A stretch of 11,660 nucleotides of DNA from NCBI GenBank assembly GCA_934444485.1, contig CAKSCN010000076.1, forward strand, positions 1 through 11,660, read 5' to 3'. The first letter of the stretch is position 1. The number at the start of each line of letters is the position of its first letter. The notes under the pieces were generated by a model that saw nothing but the letters and a program-made list of their open reading frames with translations, had not been told where the DNA came from and ran no database searches. Both the position numbers and the translations under genes were made by a program. This document shows positions 1-6,017 of the stretch, piece by piece. This stretch comes from an uncultured Eubacteriales bacterium (GTDB lineage Bacteria > Bacillota > Clostridia > Oscillospirales > CAG-382).

Positions 1-1
1 C

Positions 2-49
2 GGCGAACACTGTGCCGATAACGAAGAAAACGGGGGAGAGAGAAAATGA
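2..49 (+). CDS. C-terminal tail of an upstream gene (partial)
   Basis: An open frame enters from the left edge and stops at TGA 47-49, giving a 15-residue tail that starts Gly-Glu-His-Cys and is rich in Glu, Asp and Asn. Its stop overlaps the ATG of the next gene as ATGA, the usual sign of translational coupling within an operon. The product cannot be identified from 15 residues. Genes for zinc ABC transporters in Firmicutes often sit beside a Fur/Zur-family repressor, and a His/Cys-containing tail would fit one, but this is only a guess from context. Confidence 0.45.
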   Translation, partial: GEHCADNEENGGERK

Positions 50-996
50 TTGCAAAGAACGTAAAACGAATTGCGGCGGCGTTAACGGCGGTTCTGGTGC
101 TGTTTGTGTCGTCGTGCGCCGCAGGCGGAAATAAACGTGACAGCGGGCTTCCGCTCATAACCGTGACGTCCTTTCCGCTTTACGATATGGTCGAAAACCT
201 TGTCGGCGAAAATGCCGAGGTTGTGTGCCTTCTTCCACCGGGAGCGGAGAGCCACGACTTTGACCCGTCTATTAAAGATATAGGCAACGTCGCCGACTCC
301 GCACTTTTCGTATATTGCGGAAACGGACTTGAAGAATGGGCGGAGAGCCTTTTTGAAAGTGCCGGAGGAAAAGCGACTGCGGTTGATGTGAGCGTCGGAA
401 CAGAGCTTATGTATCAGGACAGCGGCGACCGCGAAAATACCGACCACAATGACCACGGGCATACGCACGGCGCAGACCCTCACCTTTGGACAAGTCCGGA
501 AAACATGATAAAAATGGCGGCTGTTGTATACGATGTGCTCAATGAGATAGGTCTTGCCGACGAAGAACTCTACGATTCGTACAATGCTTTGCTCGGAGAG
601 CTTGACGAGCGCACACGCTCACTTTCGGCAAAACAGAGCGAAAACGGAAAGACGCTTTTCTTCGGCGACGCCTTTGCTTTCCTCTACCTCATGAAAGACT
701 ATGATTTTAAGTATGTTTCGACTTTTCCCGGGTGCAGTGACGACGTCGAACCGTCGATTGCGAGAATTTCCGAGGTCACAAAGCTTATTGCCGCAGAACC
801 CACACCGCCGAGAGTGATATTCCGTGCCGAAAGGTCGGAGGGAAAGATTGCGGTGTCGCTTGCCGAAACCGTTGGGGCGGAGGTTCTCGAGCTTCACTCG
901 TGCCACAACCTCACCGCAGAGGAATACGACGCCGGCGAAACTTACTTCTCGCTAATGTCCCGAAACCTCGATAATATCGAGAAAGCATTGTCGTGA
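46..996 (+). CDS. znuA: Metal ABC transporter substrate-binding lipoprotein (ZnuA/AdcA-like)
   Basis: This is the extracellular metal-capturing lipoprotein of an ABC importer (cluster A-I, SBP_bac_9/ZnuA family), most likely for zinc and possibly manganese. The 316-residue protein starts with a basic N-terminus and hydrophobic stretch ending in a lipobox, Val-Ser-Ser-Cys24, so it should be lipid-anchored outside the membrane. Typical family landmarks follow: a first lobe with TSFPLYDMV near residue 41, the GAESHDFDPS motif with candidate metal ligand His70, a His-rich loop at 134-141, then DPHLW with His146. The usual third His (HDAF) is replaced by Gly207-Asp208 (FGDAF). The C-terminal lobe carries FPGCS (227-231) and HSCHN (284-288). 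A purine-rich GGGGGAGAG lies just upstream of the ATG. The ATPase and permease follow at once in the same operon. The family is secure; the metal is not, and the symbol is by homology only. Confidence 0.88.
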   Translation: MIAKNVKRIAAALTAVLVLFVSSCAAGGNKRDSGLPLITVTSFPLYDMVENLVGENAEVVCLLPPGAESHDFDPSIKDIGNVADSALFVYCGNGLEEWAESLFESAGGKATAVDVSVGTELMYQDSGDRENTDHNDHGHTHGADPHLWTSPENMIKMAAVVYDVLNEIGLADEELYDSYNALLGELDERTRSLSAKQSENGKTLFFGDAFAFLYLMKDYDFKYVSTFPGCSDDVEPSIARISEVTKLIAAEPTPPRVIFRAERSEGKIAVSLAETVGAEVLELHSCHNLTAEEYDAGETYFSLMSRNLDNIEKALS

Positions 997-1011
997 AACG
1001 GGGGAGATAAT

Positions 1012-1797
1012 ATGACAGATATTTCCGAAAGAGAAACCGTCCTCAAATGCGAAGAGATGACGGTTCAGTATAACGGCTCGGCTCCGTCTGCAGAGAACGT
1101 AACTTTCGAGCTGAAGAAGGGCGACAGTCTGCTCATTGTCGGACGCAACGGTGCCGGAAAGAGCACCATTCTCAAAGGACTTCTCGGACTTGCGCCGGTA
1201 AAGTCGGGCAGGGTGGAGATTGCGGATTCGTACAGAAAGTGCATAGGATATCTTCCGCAGCAGTCGCCGCTTCAAAAAGATTTCCCGGCTTCGGTGACAG
1301 AGGTCGTTATGTCCGGCTTCATCTCAAAAAAGAGTCCGCTGTCGTTCTATAACGCTAACGACAAAAGACGCTGTAACGAAATTCTGAGCTACCTCGGCAT
1401 ACCGGGACTTGCAAAGAAGTCGTACCGTGAGCTGTCCGGCGGAGAACGTCAGAGAGTGCTGCTTGCACGTGCGCTGTGTGCGGCGATAATGCCGGAGCGT
1501 GCCGACTGCGGTTGCAGTGAAGTGTTCTGCGGAATGGGAGGACTTCTGATTCTCGACGAGCCGTCGAACGGACTTGACCCCATAGCGAACCGTATGCTTT
1601 ACAATACCATAAAGAAGCTCAACCGGGACAACGGCATGACCGTTATTATGGTGTCTCACCTTGTCGGAAGTGCGGCGTCATGCGCAAATAAGGTTCTCCA
1701 TATGGGAAGAACGGTCGAATTCTTCGGTACGCTCGACGATTACCGCCACACAAGACTTTACAATACGCTTACGGAGGGAGGAACACTCGGTGATTAA
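1012..1797 (+). CDS. znuC: Metal ABC transporter ATP-binding protein (ZnuC-like)
   Basis: This cytoplasmic ATPase powers the metal importer encoded with its neighbours. The 261-residue protein has all the ABC landmarks: Walker A GRNGAGKST (44-52), the Q-loop in LPQQSP (81-86), the signature LSGGERQR (141-148), Walker B LLILDEPS (178-185) and the H-loop in MVSH (213-216). Between the signature helix and Walker B there is an extra segment (about 159-176) with Cys166, Cys168 and Cys173, which most ZnuC proteins lack as far as I recall. A GGGGGAG ribosome binding site precedes the ATG, 15 bp after the substrate-binding protein stops. The last codons overlap the GTG start of the permease gene. Confidence 0.9.
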   Translation: MTDISERETVLKCEEMTVQYNGSAPSAENVTFELKKGDSLLIVGRNGAGKSTILKGLLGLAPVKSGRVEIADSYRKCIGYLPQQSPLQKDFPASVTEVVMSGFISKKSPLSFYNANDKRRCNEILSYLGIPGLAKKSYRELSGGERQRVLLARALCAAIMPERADCGCSEVFCGMGGLLILDEPSNGLDPIANRMLYNTIKKLNRDNGMTVIMVSHLVGSAASCANKVLHMGRTVEFFGTLDDYRHTRLYNTLTEGGTLGD

Positions 1798-2611
1798 CGC
1801 ATTGTCTTCCTATTTTGATATAGCCCCGGGCGTTGTCAGGGGAATTGCCGTCGGTGCGCTTGTTGCACTCTGTGCCTCACTTCTCGGTACAACGCTTGTC
1901 CTCAAACGCTTTTCGATGATCGGCGATGGACTCTCGCATGTCGCATTCGGAGCAATGGCGGCAGCGGCGGCGGTCGGGGTTGCGCCTCTTTGGATTGCCG
2001 TACCCGTGGTTGTTGCGGCGGCATTTGTGCTTCTTCGCTTCTGCGGAAACGATGACGGCGCAAGAGGAGATTCCGCCGTTGCGCTTATCGCCTGCACATC
2101 GCTCGCTGTCGGTATCACTGTAATGAAATTTGCCGGCTCCTCCGTTTCGGTCAGCAACTATATGTTCGGAAGTATTGCCGCCGTGGGTGAGACGGAGCTT
2201 TACGTCTGCCTGCCGCTGTGCGTTGTCATAATTGCGGCGTTTGTTCTGCTTTACAATAACATTTTCACTGTCACCTTCGACGAAGCCTTCGCAAAAACCT
2301 CGGGAGTGAATGTTTCGCTCTACAACAGTGCAATAGCACTCCTCACGGCTCTTACTATAGTTGTCGGCATGAAAATCATGGGTACTCTTCTCATATCCGG
2401 ACTCATCATCTTTCCGTCGCTCACAGCGATGAAGCTTTTCGGAACTTTCAAGAGAGTCGTGGTCGCCTCCGGGGTGATTTCACTTCTTTGCTTTGCCGCA
2501 GGACTTGCGATGTCGATAGCTTTCGACACTCCGATAGGGGCGAGTGTCATAATCGCAAACGCAGCTCTGTTCATCATTTGTTCAACAACGCACCTCTTTC
2601 TTAAAAAATAA
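1790..2611 (+). CDS. znuB: Metal ABC transporter permease (ZnuB-like, ABC-3 family)
   Basis: This is the integral membrane subunit that forms the channel of the metal importer. The start chosen is GTG 1790, which overlaps the ATPase stop by 8 bp and has a GGAGGGAGGAA ribosome binding site at 1773-1783. The open frame extends upstream, but only by re-reading the ATPase gene. The resulting 273-residue protein is about the family length and is hydrophobic throughout, with roughly seven to eight membrane segments. Typical ABC-3 sequences are present: MIGDGLSHVAFGA near residue 43, and the conserved IMGTLLISGLIIFP near 204. With the two preceding genes it makes a complete importer. No clear terminator hairpin follows the stop. 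Confidence 0.9.
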   Translation: MINALSSYFDIAPGVVRGIAVGALVALCASLLGTTLVLKRFSMIGDGLSHVAFGAMAAAAAVGVAPLWIAVPVVVAAAFVLLRFCGNDDGARGDSAVALIACTSLAVGITVMKFAGSSVSVSNYMFGSIAAVGETELYVCLPLCVVIIAAFVLLYNNIFTVTFDEAFAKTSGVNVSLYNSAIALLTALTIVVGMKIMGTLLISGLIIFPSLTAMKLFGTFKRVVVASGVISLLCFAAGLAMSIAFDTPIGASVIIANAALFIICSTTHLFLKK

Positions 2612-2643
2612 CTGTATTTTTACCCCGAAAAACGACTTTTTTT

Positions 2644-2678
2644 CACTCAAACCCCTTGACAAACGCTTTGGTTGAGTG
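2644..2678. repeat. Inverted repeat overlapping the yceD-rpmF promoter
   Basis: The perfect 7-bp arms CACTCAA (2644-2650) and TTGAGTG (2672-2678) are separated by 21 bp. They enclose the -35 box and run up to the first base of the -10 box. The position is that expected of a repressor site, but no regulator is indicated by the sequence itself. Confidence 0.4.
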
Positions 2679-2684
2679 TATAAT
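2656..2684 (+). promoter_or_regulatory. Sigma-A promoter of yceD-rpmF
   Basis: A perfect consensus TTGACA (2656-2661) is followed after 17 bp by TATAAT (2679-2684). The start of transcription should fall near 2691, giving a leader of about 50 nt before the yceD ATG. The strength fits a ribosomal-protein operon. Confidence 0.85.
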
Positions 2685-2743
2685 ATGACTGTTGCGTGAG
2701 ATGACGCTTGCGCAGCACGGACATAACGCAAAGGAGAACCGAT

Positions 2744-3286
2744 ATGGCGGAGAATACGGCAAAGTTTACAATCGATGTCACACCGGTGTACTGCGGTGAG
2801 AAGAAGAGCATTGAGTTTTCATACGAGCTTCCGCCCGAGAGCGTTGCCGTCGGAAACGATATAAGCTTTCTCACACCTGTGACCGCCTCCGGAAGCATTA
2901 CGGAAACTGTGTCCGGAAACGGCGACAGTGAGGGATACGTTGAGCTTGCGCTCACGGTTTCTACGAAAATCGGCACTCATTGCGCAAGATGCCTCGACGA
3001 TGTCGAAAGCGATTACACAATCACCGCAAAGTACGGTGTAACGCCTTTTTTACAAAACGCCGAGGAAAACGAGACCTGCATCATGACCGACGAGGGACTT
3101 CTCGATATTGCTTCGGTCGCAAGAACGCTGTTTCTTCTGAATCTTCCGTCGAGATTTCTCTGCTCGGAGGATTGCAAGGGAATATGTCAGGGATGCGGTG
3201 CGAACCTCAATAGAGAGCCGTGTACCTGCACGGAAAAAGAAGTCGATCCGAGACTTTCCGCCTTGAAGAATTTCTTTAAGGGTTAA
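2744..3286 (+). CDS. yceD: DUF177/YceD-family protein (23S rRNA accumulation protein)
   Basis: A DUF177 family protein of 180 residues. In bacteria and plastids members are linked to 23S rRNA accumulation, and the gene almost always sits directly before rpmF, as it does here. Two cysteine clusters stand out: CARC at 80-83, and Cys140, 144, 148, 151, 160 and 162 in the C-terminal third, suggesting metal binding as in other Firmicutes members. The C-terminus has the typical DPRLSALKNFF ending. The ATG at 2744 is preceded by AAGGAG at 2731-2736. A TTG at 2708 in the same frame has no ribosome binding site and would lie very close to the predicted transcription start, so it was not used. The family call is strong; the molecular role is known only in outline. 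Confidence 0.88.
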   Translation: MAENTAKFTIDVTPVYCGEKKSIEFSYELPPESVAVGNDISFLTPVTASGSITETVSGNGDSEGYVELALTVSTKIGTHCARCLDDVESDYTITAKYGVTPFLQNAEENETCIMTDEGLLDIASVARTLFLLNLPSRFLCSEDCKGICQGCGANLNREPCTCTEKEVDPRLSALKNFFKG

Positions 3287-3296
3287 GAATATATCC

Positions 3297-3310
3297 ACCG
3301 CCGAGGCGGT
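3297..3310 (+). other. Small hairpin in the yceD-rpmF intergenic leader
   Basis: ACCGC (3297-3301) can pair with GCGGT (3306-3310) around a CGAG loop, giving a short GC-rich stem 6-7 nt before the rpmF ribosome binding site AAAGGAGGTG. There is no T-tract, so it is not a terminator. It may affect mRNA processing or translation of rpmF. The structure is small and could be chance. Confidence 0.3.
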
Positions 3311-3330
3311 AAAACAAAGGAGGTGCCACA

Positions 3331-3531
3331 ATGGCAGTACCGAAGAGAAAAGTATCCAAAGCCAGAAGAGATAAGAGACGCAGCAATGTGTGGAAGCTCT
3401 CTCTGCCGGGTATCACAAAGTGCCCTCAGTGCGGCGAGTTCATCCTCTCTCACAGAGTTTGCAAGAACTGCGGAACGTACAAGGGTAAGGATTACTCTGC
3501 AAAAGCAACTACCGAAGAAAAGAAGAACTGA
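3331..3531 (+). CDS. rpmF: 50S ribosomal protein L32 (zinc-ribbon type)
   Basis: Structural protein of the large ribosomal subunit. The 66-residue product begins MAVPKRKVSKARRDKRR, the hallmark basic N-terminus of L32. It has a complete four-Cys zinc ribbon, with CPQC at 31-34 and CKNC at 44-47. This is the zinc-requiring form, not the Cys-free form that some Firmicutes carry for zinc starvation. A strong AAAGGAGGTG ribosome binding site precedes the ATG. It is the second gene of the yceD-rpmF operon and is followed by a terminator. Confidence 0.97.
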   Translation: MAVPKRKVSKARRDKRRSNVWKLSLPGITKCPQCGEFILSHRVCKNCGTYKGKDYSAKATTEEKKN

Positions 3532-3559
3532 TCGGTTTGAGAATCTTCAAAACAAAGCT

Positions 3560-3596
3560 GCACGGTCGCCGGTTTCGGTTTCCGTGCTTTTGTTTT
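3560..3596 (+). terminator. Rho-independent terminator after rpmF
   Basis: GCACGG (3560-3565) pairs with CCGTGC (3582-3587) around a 16-nt loop that can itself form a small CCG/CGG hairpin. A run TTTTGTTTT (3588-3596) follows. The A-rich side AAAACAAAG upstream could extend the pairing. It closes the yceD-rpmF transcript immediately before the restriction-modification block. Confidence 0.8.
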
Positions 3597-3614
3597 AGTG
3601 CAACGAAACAATGT

Positions 3615-3643
3615 TTGCTGAAGTATGATCGAACAAATATATT
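3615..3643 (+). promoter_or_regulatory. Possible promoter of the restriction-modification genes
   Basis: TTGCTG (3615-3620) is followed after 17 bp by TATATT (3638-3643). The -10 box matches the consensus at five of six positions, the -35 box at only three. Transcription would begin near 3650, about 13 nt before the methyltransferase ATG. A promoter is expected here because a terminator lies just upstream. A TATGAT at 3624-3629 is an alternative -10 box. Confidence 0.4.
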
Positions 3644-3662
3644 GCTGTGCGTGAGGTTTTTT

Positions 3663-4904
3663 ATGAATGTCTTGTCATTGTTTTCCGGCTGTGGTGGTAT
3701 GGATATAGGATTCGAAGGCGGTTTTGAGTGCTTAAGTCGCTCTGTTAATGCTTCAATACATAGCGATTGGATTGAGGCATCAAGAGGACCATGGTCTATA
3801 GTTAGACGCACGGGGTTTAAGACAATTTTTGCTAATGATATACGTCCTGATGCAAAGGCGGCGTGGGTGTCTTATTTTGCTCAAAAAGACCGTGATGCAA
3901 ATCAAATTTATCATCTCGACAGTATTGTTGATTTGGTTAAGCGAGCAAGAAATGGTGAGAATGTTTTCCCTAAAAATATTGATATTGTAACAGGCGGGTT
4001 TCCTTGTCAAGATTTTTCGGTGGCGGGAAAAAGGAAAGGCTTTAATTCCGAAACGTCGCACGATGGAAAAAAGATGAATGTAGATGAACCATCAGTTGAA
4101 AACCGAGGGAAATTATACATATGGATGAGAGAAGTAATAAGCATTGTAAAACCTAAAATGTTTGTTGCTGAAAACGTTAAGGGATTGGTTAATCTGGAGA
4201 ACGTTAAAAGTGTTATTGAAGAGGATTTTTCTTCGTCGGCTGATGGCGGATATATTGTGATTCCGGCTGAGGTGCTGCATTCTGCCGATTACGGTGTTCC
4301 GCAATCAAGGGAAAGAGTCATATTCTTTGGCTTTAAAAAATCTGCTTTATCTCAAATAGCATTATCCGAATTGTCCAAGAAGGAAATATCACCGGAGTAT
4401 GACCCGTACCCTGTTAAAACACACGCATTTACAGTAGCAAAGCGTGGAAATTTATATGATCCGGTAACTTGCAGAGAAGCATTTGTTGATTTGCTTGAGC
4501 CGGATGACAGTTCTGACTTATCACAGAAAAAGTTCTCTAAAGCAAAATATATGGGGAAGCATTGTCAGGGGCAGACTGAGATAGATTTGAACTCTGTTTC
4601 GCCTACTATTCGTTCTGAACACCATGGGAACATTGAATTCCGTCGATTGTGTGCCGAACACAATGGAAAGATATTTGAGGAATTAAGTTGTGGCATGCCG
4701 GAAAGAAGACTGACAGTTCGAGAATGCGCAAGAATACAGACTTTTCCGGATAACTATCAATTTATACAGCCCAAGACAGCAGAAAATGTTTCGGTATCGT
4801 CGAGCGATGCATACAAGATAATAGGTAATGCAGTTCCATGTATGCTGGCTTACAATATAGCTATGAATCTGTCGGAAAAATGGAATAATTATTTTTCGAG
4901 GTGA
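3663..4904 (+). CDS. DNA (cytosine-5-)-methyltransferase of a type II restriction-modification system
   Basis: This enzyme transfers a methyl group from S-adenosylmethionine to C5 of a cytosine in a specific DNA site, protecting host DNA from the partner endonuclease. The ATG at 3663 has GAGG six bases upstream and begins at motif I; the open frame runs further upstream but only through the rpmF terminator. The 413-residue protein has the full motif set: I LFSGCGGMDIGF (6-17), IV with PCQ and catalytic Cys115, VI ENV (170-172), VIII QSRER (214-218), IX RRLTVRECARIQTFP (348-362) and X YKIIGNAVP (384-392). The region between VIII and IX, about 225-345, should be the target-recognition domain. 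About 25 extra residues lie between motif I and the motif II ANDI (57-60). The gene is clearly AT-richer than its flanks, which suggests horizontal acquisition. The target site cannot be read from sequence alone. Confidence 0.93.
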   Translation: MNVLSLFSGCGGMDIGFEGGFECLSRSVNASIHSDWIEASRGPWSIVRRTGFKTIFANDIRPDAKAAWVSYFAQKDRDANQIYHLDSIVDLVKRARNGENVFPKNIDIVTGGFPCQDFSVAGKRKGFNSETSHDGKKMNVDEPSVENRGKLYIWMREVISIVKPKMFVAENVKGLVNLENVKSVIEEDFSSSADGGYIVIPAEVLHSADYGVPQSRERVIFFGFKKSALSQIALSELSKKEISPEYDPYPVKTHAFTVAKRGNLYDPVTCREAFVDLLEPDDSSDLSQKKFSKAKYMGKHCQGQTEIDLNSVSPTIRSEHHGNIEFRRLCAEHNGKIFEELSCGMPERRLTVRECARIQTFPDNYQFIQPKTAENVSVSSSDAYKIIGNAVPCMLAYNIAMNLSEKWNNYFSR

Positions 4905-4910
4905 ATAACA

Positions 4911-5978
4911 ATGATCGTTTCTGAAAATAGAACACCGAGTATTGATGAATTCAGAGAATTAATGAGAAACGTCGATGAAATGTTAAATAGTGAAGCTGCC
5001 GGGCGAGGAACGTATTACTCTAAAAGAAACGGAACACAATTGGAAGAAGATGTCTTTGATGCAATGTCACGATGTGCAGTAGATACAGAGTTTGATGGTA
5101 CGCTCCAGCTTGTATCGGGTGCATCTTTTCCTGATATAATTGCAAATAAGTATTATGGAGTAGAGGTCAAAAGTACTAATAAGAATCATTGGAAGTCAAT
5201 TGGAAGCAGTATTTTGGAGTCTACACGAAATCAAGAAGTGGAAAGAATATACTTAACATTTGGTAAACTCGGTGCTCCTGTTGCGTTTATGAGTCGTCCG
5301 TATGAACAGTGCCTATCCGGCATTTCTGTAACGCATTACCCGCGATATCAGATAGATATGGAATTGAAAGATGGGGAAACGATATTTGATAAAATGGGTG
5401 TGTCTTATGACGAATTGCGAAAAATGGATGACCCTGTATTACCAGTTTCAAAGTATTACAAAAGCAAATTGAAACCAGGAGAGAGTCTTTGGTGGGCGTC
5501 CGGAACAAACATAGAAGAAACCACAGCACCACCGACGGTGAGACTTTGGAATGCTTTGACATGTGATGAACATACATACTATACTGTTTGCGGATATGCA
5601 TTGTTTCCTGAAATACTGAGCAAATCCAGTTCAAAAAAATATCAACGATATGCTTTATGGTTGGCAACAAATTGTGGAATAATCAACACAAATATTAGAG
5701 ATCAGTTTTCTGCCGGGGGAAAGGTTGATATTAAATGCTCTAACGGAATTTATGTAAAAATGCCGGCAGCTTTTGGAAGAATTGAGAAAAACAGTGAATT
5801 GATTAAACAGACCGTTTTGGAAACAGATGAGAATGTTTTGCGAGAGTATTGGAATGTTACAAAACTACGTGATGACAGAATTAAGCAGTGGTGCGAACTT
5901 GTAGCTGTAGCAGCTGAAGAAGAAATAGGGAGTGAAGAAACTCTGAATATGCTTGAAAACATATTTAGTAAAGGTTGA
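4911..5978 (+). CDS. Probable type II restriction endonuclease (PD-(D/E)XK fold), partner of the methyltransferase
   Basis: I do not recognise a named family for this 355-residue protein; the call rests on position plus a nuclease-like motif. The gene starts 6 bp after the methyltransferase stop, its ribosome binding site GAGGTGA overlaps that stop, and it shares the same AT-rich composition. Residues 74-87 (PD, nine residues, then EVK: Asp75, Glu85, Lys87) match the PD-(D/E)XK active site. They are preceded by a helix with Glu45-Glu46 (QLEEDVFDAM) and followed by a Ser/Gln-containing helix and the strand ERIYLTF (111-117), the usual order in this fold. Residues about 130-355 have no motif known to me and may bind DNA. 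No signal peptide or membrane segment is visible. No controller (C) protein gene accompanies the pair. Another nuclease role is possible but less likely. Confidence 0.75.
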   Translation: MIVSENRTPSIDEFRELMRNVDEMLNSEAAGRGTYYSKRNGTQLEEDVFDAMSRCAVDTEFDGTLQLVSGASFPDIIANKYYGVEVKSTNKNHWKSIGSSILESTRNQEVERIYLTFGKLGAPVAFMSRPYEQCLSGISVTHYPRYQIDMELKDGETIFDKMGVSYDELRKMDDPVLPVSKYYKSKLKPGESLWWASGTNIEETTAPPTVRLWNALTCDEHTYYTVCGYALFPEILSKSSSKKYQRYALWLATNCGIINTNIRDQFSAGGKVDIKCSNGIYVKMPAAFGRIEKNSELIKQTVLETDENVLREYWNVTKLRDDRIKQWCELVAVAAEEEIGSEETLNMLENIFSKG

Positions 5979-6017
5979 AATGTTCTACGGAAATACTAAA
6001 GAAATGGGAGGCACCCG

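Noticed and set aside
1661..1789. N-terminal extension of the permease into the ATPase gene
   Set aside because: It overlaps conserved ATPase coding sequence in another frame, and GTG 1790 has a strong ribosome binding site and the expected protein length.
2612..2655. Terminator after the permease gene
   Set aside because: There are T-runs, including one at about 2636-2643, but no GC-rich inverted repeat precedes them, so a Rho-independent terminator cannot be supported.
3537..3662. N-terminal extension of the methyltransferase starting at 3537
   Set aside because: It would translate through the rpmF terminator and lacks a ribosome binding site. Motif I begins right after ATG 3663, which has GAGG at the right distance.
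3590..5990. Direct repeats flanking the restriction-modification block as a target-site duplication
   Set aside because: Only short matches such as TTTAGT near both ends could be found, with no terminal inverted repeats and no mobility gene, so chance is a sufficient explanation.
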